Shown here: positions 10,186 to 19,680 of the stretch, piece by piece | Layout of the letters: the number at the start of each line of letters is the position of its first letter | Position numbering within the stretch: the first letter of the stretch is position 1 | Assembly (NCBI GenBank): GCA_021404525.1 | Contig: JAAWWE010000004.1 | Span: forward strand, 248,001 to 312,000 | DNA length: 64,000 nt | Source of the DNA: Rhodobiaceae bacterium | GTDB lineage: Bacteria; Pseudomonadota; Alphaproteobacteria; Parvibaculales; Parvibaculaceae | Direction of reading: 5' to 3' | The notes under the pieces: generated by a model | Told to the model about the DNA's origin: nothing | The model's database searches: none | Seen by the model: the letters and a program-made list of their open reading frames with translations, nothing else | Position numbers and translations under genes: made by a program

Positions 10186-11755
10186 GGGCCTCGGCCTCGT
10201 TTGACACCAGGAGCGACGCGCCGGTCATTTCCTGGGGCGGTGGTGCGTTGAAGAGTGCCAGAAATGTCGGTGCGACATCTTCCAGACGGCCTGGCTTTAG
10301 CGCAAGGTTCGCCATCGCCGCCGGTGGTCCGTCGATCACAAACGGTACGGCGGCTCGTGTATTACGTGGGTTGGCTTTTCCCATCTCGTCGACACGCATG
10401 TCTTCGGCATTTCCGTGGGAGCCTGTGATCATCAGAGTGCCGCCGCGCTTCTCCAGGATGGCAGTGATCTTCCCGAGCGCCTTGTCGACAATCTCGGCTG
10501 CCTTTTTCACCAATGCGGGATCACCGGTGCGGGCCGCGAGGCCTACATTCGGGAAATGCACGATGATTGCGTCGGCGTTGCCTGCTTTCACGGCGCTCAC
10601 CGTCTCATTTGCGAGATCAAGTGCCGCAAGTTCAGGTTTCTTCTCAAACTGCTGGCGTTTGGGGCTTGGAAGCGCAAGGTGACTCTCGCCTTCGAAGGCA
10701 GCTGGTCTTCCGCCCAGCTGATAGGTGCCTAATGCATAGGGCGATGCTTCATCGCACAGATAAAGCTGCCTTTTCCCAGCGGTTGCCAATGCTTCACTCA
10801 AGGTGCCGTTTAACCGGGCTTCTTCGAAAAGAGTGGGGATCTGATCGCGTAAAGGGTAGGCGAGTGGGGTGAGGCTGCAAATCGCCGACAGCTCTACCGG
10901 CGCGGCGCCGCTCGCTGACGTCTCGCCTGTGCCTGACAAAGCCGCCATGAGGGGGGCTGCGCCATCCGCCCGAAGGAGGGCTAGCAAAAGGGCATCGTCC
11001 TGTCGCAGGCCACCATAGCCGGTGAGGATGGCAGGTGGAATGTCAGCGTCGCAAAGGCCTTTTTCATAGCACTCGGTGACATAAGGCACAGCGTAGTCGA
11101 CAGATACAGCTCCTGCTTCCACGATTGTCTTCAAGGCAAGGCCTGTCTGTCCCTCACGTTGGAGCCGATCAAAAGCGTATTTGCGCCCCATGACCGACAC
11201 GAGTTGTGCATTGTCGGCCCCCTCAATGTCGTGGAGAAATTCGCCAAGGCAGTCGGCACCTGTCTGAGCGCCCGCATCTTCGCCATCCAGGATCGCGTGG
11301 ATCCAAACCTGTACCCCTTCGTGGCTCATCAGCGCTGCCAGAACGGCCAAGTGATATTGATGCCCTTCAACGCCTGCTGGGGAGATCAAGCCGACAAGAT
11401 GGATGGCGCCACCGACACTGCGCGCCTTGAGGATAAGATCTTGCAGCTCTCTGTTCTCGGCGATGGGTTCGGGGCCATCACCGGCGAACGCAGCGTTTAC
11501 CCGGACAGCGAATTGCTGCTCCGTCCGGCCCGCGCCGATGGCCCGATGACCAGCTTCAACATTGCCTGGCTGATCGGCGCCAAGACCTACCGCCTCACCG
11601 CTTGCCGCCAACATGGTTCGCATGCCGCGCGCGGCCAGACGATCAAAGATAGGTGTCTTCGCATTGGCGATCGCGTTGCCGTCGGTATCCGCACGATTTC
11701 CCCAGCCGTCCAGAATGGCAAGTACGACGGGTTCTGTGCTTGTCGCGCGCGCCAT
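10172..11755 (-). CDS. iPGM-family protein with missing catalytic residues
   Basis: 527 residues, full length for cofactor-independent phosphoglycerate mutase, and alignable end to end (ILDGWG near residue 14, GNVEAGH near 64-70, HAILDGEDA, TGSHGNAEDM, PQEMTGASLL). Canonical residues are replaced. The nucleophile Ser of GNSEVGH is Val (codon GTT). DMVGH is GLAAR, TADHGN is TGSHGN, HTxHT is NPRNT, and the DGR and RxDR substrate arginines are absent. Six of seven metal ligands look lost. It will usually be labelled gpmI, but mutase activity is doubtful. RBS AGGAGA precedes the ATG. Confidence 0.85.
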   Translation of the reverse strand: MARATSTEPVVLAILDGWGNRADTDGNAIANAKTPIFDRLAARGMRTMLAASGEAVGLGADQPGNVEAGHRAIGAGRTEQQFAVRVNAAFAGDGPEPIAENRELQDLILKARSVGGAIHLVGLISPAGVEGHQYHLAVLAALMSHEGVQVWIHAILDGEDAGAQTGADCLGEFLHDIEGADNAQLVSVMGRKYAFDRLQREGQTGLALKTIVEAGAVSVDYAVPYVTECYEKGLCDADIPPAILTGYGGLRQDDALLLALLRADGAAPLMAALSGTGETSASGAAPVELSAICSLTPLAYPLRDQIPTLFEEARLNGTLSEALATAGKRQLYLCDEASPYALGTYQLGGRPAAFEGESHLALPSPKRQQFEKKPELAALDLANETVSAVKAGNADAIIVHFPNVGLAARTGDPALVKKAAEIVDKALGKITAILEKRGGTLMITGSHGNAEDMRVDEMGKANPRNTRAAVPFVIDGPPAAMANLALKPGRLEDVAPTFLALFNAPPPQEMTGASLLVSNEAEAHEAV

Positions 11756-11894
11756 CTAAGTGTGTCTCCTGAAGTCTGTGGGTCTTGGTGCGCTGACGCA
11801 AATGCCAGTGCGAAAAAAGAGAATCGCTCTTCGCCTGCGGGAAGGGGGCGACCCTACTGAGCGTGTTATACCCTGTCCAGAGACGAGAACCAGT

Positions 11895-12380
11895 CTATCC
11901 ATCCCGGTGGTAGGGATGGCCTGCTAATATTGTCGCTGCTCTGTATAACTGCTCACACAGCATAACCCGCGCCATCATATGTGGCCATGTTTGAGACCCG
12001 AATGAGAGCTTGAAATCTGCGCGATTTCTAACCTCCTCGCTCAAGCCTCCAGCGCCGCCGATCACAAAGGCGCAGGCGGGCGCACCTTCGTCCCGCCATT
12101 GGCTCAACTTCTGGGAAAACTCTTTGCTTTTTAACGAGCGGCCACGCTCATCTAATACAATGAGCTTAGCGCCCTTGGGCAAGGCTTGGAGGATTTTCTC
12201 GCCTTCGCGTGTGGCTAATTCTGCGCGCCCAAGGTTCTTTTTCTCTTCCACTTCGGTGAGTGACAGTGGTCCAAGGCTCAAGGACTTTCCCTGGCTGTCA
12301 AACCGCTTTGCGAAAATGTCGAAAAGGTCCTTCTCGGGGCCCGGCTTCATCCGGCCCACGGCGATAATCTCTACCCGCAT
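11895..12380 (-). CDS. rlmH: 23S rRNA (pseudouridine1915-N3)-methyltransferase
   Basis: 161 residues, a complete SPOUT methyltransferase. VIVLDERGRSLKSKEF, FVIGGAGGLSEEV and the C-terminal LCEQLYRAATILAGHPYHRDG are the RlmH signatures that form the knotted SAM site. RlmH methylates Psi1915 in helix 69 of the large subunit. It starts 6 bp behind rsfS, the usual neighbour. Confidence 0.95.
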   Translation of the reverse strand: MRVEIIAVGRMKPGPEKDLFDIFAKRFDSQGKSLSLGPLSLTEVEEKKNLGRAELATREGEKILQALPKGAKLIVLDERGRSLKSKEFSQKLSQWRDEGAPACAFVIGGAGGLSEEVRNRADFKLSFGSQTWPHMMARVMLCEQLYRAATILAGHPYHRDG

Positions 12381-12386
12381 CGCGGT

Positions 12387-12722
12387 CTAGCTGATGGCGA
12401 TCCGCTCAGCCGTCACATCGGCCGACCACATCTTTTCCAACTTGTAGAACTCGCGTACCTCTGGCCGGAAGATATGAATGATCACATCACCGCCATCGAT
12501 CAGAACCCAATCAGCTTGTGCAAGACCCTCTACCCTTGCGCTGCCGAAGCCTTCTTCTTTCATGCGCCGAGTAAGGTGATCTGCCAATGCGCCAACGTGC
12601 CTCTGAGAGCGACCGCTGGCGACGACCATGTGGTCGGCGATGGCGGATTTTCCCTCAAGGCTGATCGACACGATTTCTTCTGCCTTGTCATCATCGAGAC
12701 AAGTCAGAACGAGATCGAGCAT
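12387..12722 (-). CDS. rsfS: Ribosomal silencing factor RsfS
   Basis: 111 residues with the family core KAEEIVSISLEGKSAIADHMVVASG and AQADWVLIDGGDVIIHIF, ending in EFYKLEKMW. RsfS binds L14 and blocks subunit joining in poor nutrients. It is placed between nadD and rlmH as in most alphaproteobacteria. Confidence 0.95.
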   Translation of the reverse strand: MLDLVLTCLDDDKAEEIVSISLEGKSAIADHMVVASGRSQRHVGALADHLTRRMKEEGFGSARVEGLAQADWVLIDGGDVIIHIFRPEVREFYKLEKMWSADVTAERIAIS

Positions 12723-12952
12723 GGCGTTTGATTGGGTGTGGGTTGATTTTTCATCAGCCGAGAGGGCGGCTTTGCGGCCCTTGGATGACTGAGATTGGAC
12801 ATTTGAGTCCAGATTTTGAGCGCTCAGGGATAACTCCTTGTCCCCGTTTTGGGGTCCCTATGCATGACGAAAGCAGAGGCTTTTTGGCCGCTGCGAGAGG
12901 CGCAGATTACGTCTCCCAAGGGAAATATGACTGCTTGCCGGCGACAATTCAA

Positions 12953-12979
12953 TGAAACCCCGCATTGGTGATGGGGTTG
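12953..12979 (-). terminator. Weak terminator-like hairpin after nadD
   Basis: Inverted repeat AACCCC/GGGGTT lies 27-53 bp behind the nadD stop on the minus strand, followed by TCATT rather than a clean T-run. It sits in a 283-bp gap before rsfS that holds no supportable gene, so rsfS-rlmH may have its own promoter. Confidence 0.35.
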
Positions 12980-13005
12980 GAAAAACTCTTATGTTTTTCA
13001 ATGCT

Positions 13006-13620
13006 TTAGAGTTTTGTGATTGAAGGGGTTTGTGGCCCTTCGCGCAACTGCGTGGCAGAAATTGGATTCTGGGGCCCTTCCAGGAAACAAAGGGCGGGTG
13101 CTGCAAGCCTGGGGATCAGGGCTGCATCGGATGGGTCCAGCCAGCTGGAGCGATAGGTTGTGGCTGCCAACGACAGGCGGGCTTTCAGGGTGAAGCCCGG
13201 GCGGGGATAGATCGCCATGGGGACGGTGTTGACCAGTTCACGCCATTTCGCCCAATGCGGCAGCTGGATCATATTGTCCGCCCCCATCAACCAGACAAAA
13301 TGAACGTCTCGGTAGCGGTCTCTCAGCGCCTTCACTGTATCGACTGTGAACCGGGTTCCAAGACGAGTTTCCACATCGGTGACGAAAATGCGTGGATGCG
13401 CAGCGCACGCGGTTGCGCTCTGCATTCTCGTCTCCAACGGCGCCATATCGCTTGCTGACTTAAGCGGATTTTGTGGAGAGACCAGCCACCAAACCTGATC
13501 GAGCTGCAACTGGCGCAGTGCCATCAGCGAGACAAGTCTGTGGCCTTCATGGGCGGGATTGAAGGAGCCGCCCAGTAATCCGACTTTCAAGCCCGGCGAG
13601 GTTGCAAGGGGGAGGGTCAC
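13006..13620 (-). CDS. nadD: Nicotinate-nucleotide adenylyltransferase
   Basis: 204 residues. N-terminal GLLGGSFNPAHEGHRLVS holds the HxGH nucleotidyltransferase motif. WLMGADNMIQLPHWAKW and a C-terminal ISATQLREG (the ISxTxxR-type motif) complete the signature. NadD adenylates nicotinate mononucleotide in NAD synthesis. It ends normally just after that motif. Its start lies 10 bp from the proA stop. Confidence 0.94.
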   Translation of the reverse strand: MTLPLATSPGLKVGLLGGSFNPAHEGHRLVSLMALRQLQLDQVWWLVSPQNPLKSASDMAPLETRMQSATACAAHPRIFVTDVETRLGTRFTVDTVKALRDRYRDVHFVWLMGADNMIQLPHWAKWRELVNTVPMAIYPRPGFTLKARLSLAATTYRSSWLDPSDAALIPRLAAPALCFLEGPQNPISATQLREGPQTPSITKL

Positions 13621-13629
13621 AGCCTGGGC

Positions 13630-14919
13630 TCAAGGCCGTGTCTGACCGGTTCCGCGCACCTGATATTTAAAGCTGGTGAGCTGCTCCAGTCCGACAGGTC
13701 CGCGCGCATGAAACTTGCCCGTGGCGATCCCGATCTCTGCGCCCATGCCAAACTCGCCGCCATCCGCATATTGCGTGGACGCATTGTGCAACACGATGGC
13801 ACTGTCGACTTCATTGAGGAAGCGTGTTGCGGTTTCCGCATTGTCGGTGACGATGCAATCAGTATGGTCCGAGCCGTGCTCGCTGATGTGGCGCATGGCG
13901 TCCTTCACATCATCGACGACAGCGATGGAAATGATCGCATCTAGAAACTCAGTGCCGTAGTCCTGATCTGTTGCGGGTTTCACCCGAGCATCTGCAGCCT
14001 GGCTGGCATCGTCGCCACGGACTTCGCAACCGGCATCGATCAGGCTTGCAATAACAGGTCCGAGGTTCTTGTCGGCGGCAGCTTTGTCGACCAGCACTGT
14101 CTCCGCAGAACCACAAATGGCGGTTCGCCGCATTTTGGCGTTTACGACAATTTCCTGTGCCATCTTAAGGTCTGCATCTCTGTCCACATAGACATGGCAA
14201 ATGCCATCCAGATGCGCGAAGACGGGGACGCGGGCTTCATTCTGTACGCGTTCCACCAGCGAGCGGCCGCCGCGCGGAATGATGACATCCAGGTTGCCAT
14301 CCAGGCCCTTCAGCATTTCGCCGACTGCCGCACGATCTGTGGTGGGCACGATTTGCACAGCACCGTCGGGCAGGTTTGCGGCTGCCATGCCTTCTTCTAG
14401 GCATTCAAAAATAGCGCGGCTTGAATGATAGCTCTCTGATCCGCCGCGCAGGATGGCGGCGTTGCCGGCCTTTAGGCACAGGACGGCTGCGTCTGCCGTC
14501 ACATTGGGCCGGCTTTCATAGATGACGCCGATAACGCCGAGCGGCACACGCACGCGAGAAATGTTCAGACCGCTGGGCTGTTCCCAATCCGCCATCACGT
14601 CGCCGACGGGGTCTTTCAGGTTTGCTACTTCTTCGATGCCTTTCGCAATCGCTTCTATGCGGGCGTCATCCAGCATCAGGCGGTCCATCAGCGCACCGGA
14701 CAGTCCTTTTGCGCGACCGACTTCCATGTCCTTGGCGTTTGCTTCCAGAATATCGCCGGCATTTGCACGCACCAACATGGCGCTTGCCAGAAGTGCTGCA
14801 TCCTTTTGTTTGGTGGGGATTGTGGCGAGCGTCTTTGCGGCTGCGCGTGCCCGCGCGCCGATATCTGCCATGATGGCTTCGATATCGTCATTTGCTGCAT
14901 TCAGATCGGCAATGCTCAT
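13630..14919 (-). CDS. proA: Gamma-glutamyl phosphate reductase
   Basis: 429 residues from the chosen Met, which has a good ribosome site (GGATAAGG) 3 bases before it. An upstream in-frame ATG at 14955 would overlap proB by 20 bp and has no clear RBS. The catalytic Cys lies in [15 protein letters not shown]. The enzyme reduces glutamyl-5-phosphate to the semialdehyde in proline synthesis. It follows proB directly, so both pathway steps are co-transcribed. Confidence 0.95.
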   Translation of the reverse strand: MSIADLNAANDDIEAIMADIGARARAAAKTLATIPTKQKDAALLASAMLVRANAGDILEANAKDMEVGRAKGLSGALMDRLMLDDARIEAIAKGIEEVANLKDPVGDVMADWEQPSGLNISRVRVPLGVIGVIYESRPNVTADAAVLCLKAGNAAILRGGSESYHSSRAIFECLEEGMAAANLPDGAVQIVPTTDRAAVGEMLKGLDGNLDVIIPRGGRSLVERVQNEARVPVFAHLDGICHVYVDRDADLKMAQEIVVNAKMRRTAICGSAETVLVDKAAADKNLGPVIASLIDAGCEVRGDDASQAADARVKPATDQDYGTEFLDAIISIAVVDDVKDAMRHISEHGSDHTDCIVTDNAETATRFLNEVDSAIVLHNASTQYADGGEFGMGAEIGIATGKFHARGPVGLEQLTSFKYQVRGTGQTRP

Positions 14920-14935
14920 AGCCTTATCCCCACTG

Positions 14936-16090
14936 CTACTTTGGGTTGGTGTCATCAGGTCTGAGTGTTTTCTTCAGGACCAGATCGTCCCGATGGATCA
15001 TCTCAGATCGTCCACGATAGCCCAGAAGGGCTTCGATTTCACTGCTGTTATGGCCTGCGATTTCCTTGGCATCCGCGCTGGAATAGGCGGAGAGGCCGCG
15101 TGCGAGTTCTTCGCCGGTTCCGTTTTTCACGAGAACCGCGTCGCCGCGGTCAAATGTTCCTTCAATGCCAACGACCCCTGCCGGCAACAGTGATCTGCCG
15201 TCGCCGAGTGCCTTGGCGGCACCTGCGTCCACCAATAGAGCACCAGATGCCTGCAAGGCGGCGGCGATCCAGCGTTTGCGCTCTGTGTTGGGATCAGAAT
15301 GAGCATCGAACCAGGTACACCGTGCGCCCTCGGCGAGCGCCTTCAATGGATGCTGGGTGCGGCCATTGGTGATGACCATATGACAGCCCGCCTGCGTAGC
15401 AATCTGCGCGGCGGTGATCTTGGTCTTCATGCCGCCCCGGGAAAGATCTGAGCCTGCATCTCCTGCCATGGCTTCAATGTCTGCTGTGATGTGCGCGACT
15501 TCGGGGATGTGGGTCGCTGATGGGTCACTCGGCAGGGCTGAGTAGAGTCCATCGATATCGGAGAGAAGCACAAGACAGTCGGCGCTGATCATGGAGGCGA
15601 CGCGCGCAGCGAGCCGGTCATTGTCGCCATAGCGAATTTCCGCTGTCGCGACAGTGTCGTTCTCATTGATCACAGGAACAGCGCCGAGCTTTAAGAGCGT
15701 TGTGACGGTTGAGCGCGCGTTCAGATAGCGGCGGCGCTCTTCCGTATCATCGAGGGTGACAAGCACCTGCGCTGTGGAGAGGTTCCGCTCAGCCAGAGCT
15801 TCCTGAAAAGCATGTGCGAGATGAATTTGTCCAGCTGCCGCAGCGGCCTGGCTTTCTTCCAGCTTTAAGGACCCACCAGGCAGGCCGAGAGCATGACGGC
15901 CAAGTGCAATGGCACCTGATGAGACAATAACAACATCCTGGCCTTGTCCGCGCATCGCGGCGATGTCATCCATCAGAGCATCCAGCCAGGACCGGTTCAG
16001 TTTGCCCGTATTGCTGTCAACGAGAAGAGCCGACCCGATCTTCACAACAACTCGTTTTGCGTTGTCTAGACGGGATGTCATGGCTGCCAC
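14936..16090 (-). CDS. proB: Glutamate 5-kinase with PUA domain
   Basis: 384 residues. Amino-acid kinase domain about 1-265 ([51 protein letters not shown]). C-terminal PUA domain about 285-375. It phosphorylates glutamate, the proline-inhibited first step of proline synthesis. Its start overlaps the end of obgE by 13 bp. Confidence 0.95.
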   Translation of the reverse strand: MAAMTSRLDNAKRVVVKIGSALLVDSNTGKLNRSWLDALMDDIAAMRGQGQDVVIVSSGAIALGRHALGLPGGSLKLEESQAAAAAGQIHLAHAFQEALAERNLSTAQVLVTLDDTEERRRYLNARSTVTTLLKLGAVPVINENDTVATAEIRYGDNDRLAARVASMISADCLVLLSDIDGLYSALPSDPSATHIPEVAHITADIEAMAGDAGSDLSRGGMKTKITAAQIATQAGCHMVITNGRTQHPLKALAEGARCTWFDAHSDPNTERKRWIAAALQASGALLVDAGAAKALGDGRSLLPAGVVGIEGTFDRGDAVLVKNGTGEELARGLSAYSSADAKEIAGHNSSEIEALLGYRGRSEMIHRDDLVLKKTLRPDDTNPK

Positions 16091-17127
16091 CCTTGCGAGG
16101 TGGATACCTCGTCTTCTTCAGGCTGCGCCTCTTTCTTGCGATGAAGATTGATTTCTTTCAGCAGCTTATGGAGCACGGGGCGGACGCCTTCGCCGGACAC
16201 GCCGGAGAGGGTCATGACTTCCTGACCTGCGGCCTCTTCGAGCGCTGCTTTGCGTTCAGCGACAATATCCTCGGTCAGCGCATCGCACTTATTGAGTGCC
16301 ACGATGACGGGCTTCTCATTCAGCCCATGCCCATAGGCTTCCAGCTCGCCCTTGATGGTTTGGTAAGCGCCCACAATGTCTTCTTCTGTGGCGTCGACCA
16401 AATGGAGCAGAATGTTTGTGCGTTCTACATGTCCGAGGAAGCGGTCTCCCAGTCCTGCCCCTTCATGCGCGCCTTCGATGAGGCCGGGAATGTCGGCAAG
16501 CACAAATCCATCGCCATCCAGATCCACCACGCCAAGATTGGGATTGAGGGTGGTGAAGGGATAGTCGGCGATTTTGGGTTTTGCGCGGGAGACGGCGGCG
16601 AGGAAGGTGCTCTTGCCCGCATTGGGAAGGCCAACCAGACCGGCATCGGCGATCAGCTTCAGGCGCAGCCAAATCCACATTTCCTTGCCTTCCTGGCCAG
16701 GGTTTGCGTGGCGCGGTGCCTGATTGGTCGCCGTTTTAAAGTGCGCGTTGCCGAAGCCGCCATTGCCGCCTTGCAGGAGGACAACCCGCTGGCCGACCTC
16801 TGTCATGTCAGCGATGAGAGTCTCGTTATCCTCTTCGAAGATCTGCGTGCCGATCGGGACTTGTAGAATAGCGTCTTCGCCATTTGGGCCGGAGCGGTCC
16901 CGACCCATGCCGTGGACACCGGTCTTGCCTTTGAAGTGCTGGCGATAGCGATAATCAATAAGAGTATTCAGCCCTTCGACGCATTCCACGATCACGTGAC
17001 CGCCGCGGCCACCATCGCCGCCATTGGGGCCACCGAACTGGACATACTTCTCCCGCCGGAAGCTGATCGAGCCAGCGCCGCCGTCGCCGGAGCGAATGTA
17101 GATTTTTGCTTGGTCCAGGAACTTCAT
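16078..17127 (-). CDS. obgE: Obg GTPase
   Basis: 349 residues. Glycine-rich Obg fold at 1-158 ([29 protein letters not shown]). Then a G domain: G1 [10 protein letters not shown]3 [10 protein letters not shown]4 NKCD. The C-terminal tail is short and acidic. Obg couples GTP to 50S assembly and stress control, and sits downstream of rplU-rpmA in most bacteria. Here three acetyltransferase genes are inserted between rpmA and obgE. Confidence 0.95.
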   Translation of the reverse strand: MKFLDQAKIYIRSGDGGAGSISFRREKYVQFGGPNGGDGGRGGHVIVECVEGLNTLIDYRYRQHFKGKTGVHGMGRDRSGPNGEDAILQVPIGTQIFEEDNETLIADMTEVGQRVVLLQGGNGGFGNAHFKTATNQAPRHANPGQEGKEMWIWLRLKLIADAGLVGLPNAGKSTFLAAVSRAKPKIADYPFTTLNPNLGVVDLDGDGFVLADIPGLIEGAHEGAGLGDRFLGHVERTNILLHLVDATEEDIVGAYQTIKGELEAYGHGLNEKPVIVALNKCDALTEDIVAERKAALEEAAGQEVMTLSGVSGEGVRPVLHKLLKEINLHRKKEAQPEEDEVSTSQGWQP

Positions 17128-17699
17128 AATAGCCCCTTTTGAGCCTGCCAGCGCTCTTGGGTCAAGCGATACTCACGTTTGGGGCAAGTTTCCTGTCGGG
17201 CTTCGCTCCAGCCCGACTTTTCACATAAGAAAACGAAGCCTGCTTTCTCCAGAACCCGGGCTGATCCGTGATTGTCTGCGAAAAGTTCCGTCAGAAGAAG
17301 GTTAATGCCGAGCACGCCGAAAGCGTAGTCGAGAGTTTCAGCGACGGCTTCACTTGCATAGCCGTTGCGCCAATAGTTTTTGCCGATCCAGTACCCGATG
17401 CCTGTTGTGTCTTCGCCCCGGTTCTCAATGTTGATGGAGCCGATAAGTGTTTCCTTCAGCCAGATTGCGAAGGTGAGATCGGTTCCATCAAGCGCGTTTT
17501 GTGGTTGGCTGCTGATCCAGTCTTCTGCGGATGAGACAGGGTAGGGGTAGGGCACGGGCGCCATCATGCGCGCCACCTCCCAATCCCCCGCGAGCTTGCA
17601 AACCCTCTCGGCGTCCTCATGTCTGAAGGCGCGAAGCGTCAACCGTTCTGTTGTCAAAACGGGCTGCTTGCTTTCAGGCAATGTGAAGACGCGTTTCAT
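17124..17699 (-). CDS. GNAT acetyltransferase (RimJ/RimL type), copy 1
   Basis: 191 residues of the RimJ/RimL-like GNAT family: [19 protein letters not shown] at the N-terminus, [19 protein letters not shown] as the acetyl-CoA-binding region, and [17 protein letters not shown] near the end. Its target is unknown (small molecule or protein N-terminus). The stop overlaps the obgE start by 4 bp (ATGA), so it is coupled to obgE. It resembles the next two genes in layout. Confidence 0.88.
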   Translation of the reverse strand: MKRVFTLPESKQPVLTTERLTLRAFRHEDAERVCKLAGDWEVARMMAPVPYPYPVSSAEDWISSQPQNALDGTDLTFAIWLKETLIGSINIENRGEDTTGIGYWIGKNYWRNGYASEAVAETLDYAFGVLGINLLLTELFADNHGSARVLEKAGFVFLCEKSGWSEARQETCPKREYRLTQERWQAQKGLL

Positions 17700-17703
17700 G
17701 GAT

Positions 17704-18219
17704 CTACCAGCTGTCCTTCACGTCTTCCCAGACATGCCGATTGGTCGTCACGTCAAAGCGTTCGACCTCAGCATCGCGTGCCAGGCAGAAGACCTTGCTT
17801 TCGCCGGTAACTGAGAACCCGGAGCGCTCTAGCACGACACCGGATGCAGGATTGTCTTTAAAAAAAGACGCGCCGAGATCGTGCATGCCTTCTTTGTCGA
17901 AGAGGTAAGTGACAAAAGCGCGGGATGCTTCTGTCATTATGCCTTTGCCCCAAAAGGGTTTGCCGAGCCAATAGCCATATTCCAATTCCTGTGCAATGCA
18001 GCCCGCGAACGCGCCGTCTATTTCGATGGCACAGATAATGTCGGGGGAGGCGTTGTGGCTCGCAATCCACTGGTCTGCCATCTCCCGTGTATAGGGATAA
18101 GGCACCCGGGTGAGTTTGGAACAGACATCCCAGTCACCTACATATTCAGTAACGAGCGCTGCATCGTCTGGTTCAAATGTGCGAAGGCGCAAGCGGTCTG
18201 TGGTCAGGATCGTGGTCAT
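17704..18219 (-). CDS. GNAT acetyltransferase (RimJ/RimL type), copy 2
   Basis: 171 residues, same fold as its neighbours: LTTDRLRLRTFEPDDAALV, EYGYWLGKPFWGKGIMTEASRAF region, FKDNPASGVVLERSGF. Cys and Phe content at the end (KVFCLARD) is shared with copy 3. The substrate is unknown. It begins inside the copy 3 stop codon (ATGA overlap) and is 4 bp from copy 1. Confidence 0.88.
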   Translation of the reverse strand: MTTILTTDRLRLRTFEPDDAALVTEYVGDWDVCSKLTRVPYPYTREMADQWIASHNASPDIICAIEIDGAFAGCIAQELEYGYWLGKPFWGKGIMTEASRAFVTYLFDKEGMHDLGASFFKDNPASGVVLERSGFSVTGESKVFCLARDAEVERFDVTTNRHVWEDVKDSW

Positions 18220-18755
18220 CGTGTCACCTTTTCCGCCGTTAGCTTCAGCGTGATGCAGTCTATCTCTTCTCCGCGCGCGAGGCAGAAACGTTTCTCTTCA
18301 CCGCTCCTCAGAAACCCGACTTTGATCAGGACCCTCCCGGATGCGGGATTGTCTTTGAAATGTCCTGAGACAAGGTGATCAAGGCCGAGAATGTCGAAGG
18401 CAAACTCCACCAGGACTCGGGCTGCCTCAGAGGCAATGCCTTTGCCCCAATAGGGTTCGCCAATCCAATAGCCGATCTCGAAAGGTCCGCTCTCCGTTCT
18501 TGATAGACCGACGGCTCCCACGAGCTTGTCACCTACCTCTATCGCGAAGGGCCAATCTTCACCTGCTGCGCGGCGCTCCCTGTGGCCGCTGATCCACTCT
18601 TCTGCTCCTCCATCCGGATAAGGATGGGGAATGCGGGCGACCATTGATGCCACATTCCAGTTGCTGACGAGGTCCTGCACACGGGGGGCGTCTTCCAGGG
18701 TGAAAGGGCGCAGCTTTATTTTCTCTCCGGCTAAGCTCAGTGTTTCGGCAATCAT
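18216..18755 (-). CDS. GNAT acetyltransferase (RimJ/RimL type), copy 3
   Basis: 179 residues: KLRPFTLEDAPRVQDLV, EIGYWIGEPYWGKGIASEA (acetyl-CoA loop), GHFKDNPASGRVLIKVGF. It is closest to copy 2 (shared FKDNPASG and FCLARG/D segments), so a tandem duplication is likely. First gene of the GNAT-obgE-proBA run. A strong terminator separates it from rpmA, so it should have its own promoter in 18756-18797. Confidence 0.88.
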   Translation of the reverse strand: MIAETLSLAGEKIKLRPFTLEDAPRVQDLVSNWNVASMVARIPHPYPDGGAEEWISGHRERRAAGEDWPFAIEVGDKLVGAVGLSRTESGPFEIGYWIGEPYWGKGIASEAARVLVEFAFDILGLDHLVSGHFKDNPASGRVLIKVGFLRSGEEKRFCLARGEEIDCITLKLTAEKVTR

Positions 18756-18797
18756 CGGGTCCTCCCCCGGATCGGGTTGCGATCATTTTGAGAGAGA

Positions 18798-18834
18798 ACA
18801 AAAAAAGAGAGAGATGGCGAACCATCTCTCTCTC
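18798..18834 (-). terminator. Rho-independent terminator behind rplU-rpmA
   Basis: Read on the minus strand, GAGAGAGATGG and CCATCTCTCTC pair around a UUCG tetraloop (18807-18832), followed by a run of T residues. This is a stable intrinsic terminator that isolates the ribosomal protein operon from the GNAT genes. Confidence 0.9.
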
Positions 18835-18884
18835 GAAATCTTTAGGTCTGTTCGCCACCCGCAGGTGACGAAGGCCCCTGCTAT

Positions 18885-19166
18885 TTAGTCTGCCGCTTTC
18901 GCTGCCGGTACGTCCGATGAAAGAACAGAGACATAGGTCCGGCCGCCAGCGCGGGTGCGGAAATTCACTGTGCCTTCAACGGTTGCAAAGATCGTGTGAT
19001 CTTTGCCCATGCCGACATTTTCGCCAGGGTGCCACTTGGTACCGCGCTGACGAATGATGATGTTGCCTGGGATCACTGCCTGGCCGCCAGATTTCTTGAC
19101 GCCAAGACGGCGGCCTTCACTGTCGCGACCGTTACGGGATGAACCGCCTGCTTTTTTATGAGCCAT
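18885..19166 (-). CDS. rpmA: Ribosomal protein L27 (bL27)
   Basis: 93 residues: N-terminal [20 protein letters not shown] and [20 protein letters not shown] are the bL27 signature. The start MAHKKAGGS is the direct form, without a cleavable leader. It is 32 bp downstream of rplU and precedes the terminator. Confidence 0.97.
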   Translation of the reverse strand: MAHKKAGGSSRNGRDSEGRRLGVKKSGGQAVIPGNIIIRQRGTKWHPGENVGMGKDHTIFATVEGTVNFRTRAGGRTYVSVLSSDVPAAKAAD

Positions 19167-19198
19167 TTTTCTCTAACTCCCTAAGGACCGCGCCGGCG

Positions 19199-19516
19199 TT
19201 AGCCTGCTGCAATGTCCGTGATTTTCAGCAGCGTCTCGTGCTGACGGTGACCGGCTGTGCGGCGGTAATTATGACGGCGCTTCTTTTTGAAGACGGTGAT
19301 CTTGCGAGAGCGACCCTGCTCAACGATTTCAGCTTTCACTGACGCACCGCTGATCAAAGGAGCACCAACTTTGGTGTCTGTGCCTTCGCCGCCAACCATC
19401 AGAACGTCTGTCAGATCGACTTTATCGCCGGCTGCGCCGTCGAGTTTTTCGACCTTGATGACGTCGTCTTTAGCGACCCGATATTGCTTACCGCCTGTGC
19501 GGACAACTGCGAACAT
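19199..19516 (-). CDS. rplU: Ribosomal protein L21 (bL21)
   Basis: 105 residues from the Met at 19516 ([19 protein letters not shown]), which matches family N-termini. An in-frame ATG at 19564 would add 16 residues without family support. [17 protein letters not shown] is the RNA-binding C-terminal block. It is transcribed from a consensus promoter about 90 bp upstream together with rpmA. Confidence 0.96.
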   Translation of the reverse strand: MFAVVRTGGKQYRVAKDDVIKVEKLDGAAGDKVDLTDVLMVGGEGTDTKVGAPLISGASVKAEIVEQGRSRKITVFKKKRRHNYRRTAGHRQHETLLKITDIAAG

Positions 19517-19597
19517 CTTGAAATTCCATGCAAAACAAAATCCAGCGGACCCGTCGAAATCCATGAAGATTGGCGGGGACCGCTGTGAGTGGCGCGC

Positions 19598-19625
19598 ACT
19601 ATAGCCGTGGCGCGAGGACTGTCAA
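19598..19625 (-). promoter_or_regulatory. Sigma-70 promoter of rplU-rpmA
   Basis: On the minus strand TTGACA (19620-19625) and TATAGT (19598-19603) are separated by 16 bp, near consensus for both boxes. They lie 82 bp before the rplU start, leaving a short leader. Confidence 0.8.
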
Positions 19626-19680
19626 CCGGATTCGGGCTGGTTTAGAGCCCGTTTTTGCCGGTTTTTCAAGCGTTTGGCCC

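Noticed and set aside
16057..16866. A 269-codon plus-strand frame opposite obgE
   Set aside because: obgE is intact on the minus strand; the antisense product has no recognisable feature.
19517..19564. An N-terminal extension of L21
   Set aside because: The family starts at [11 protein letters not shown]; the extra 16 residues are unlike any L21 and lie in the leader.
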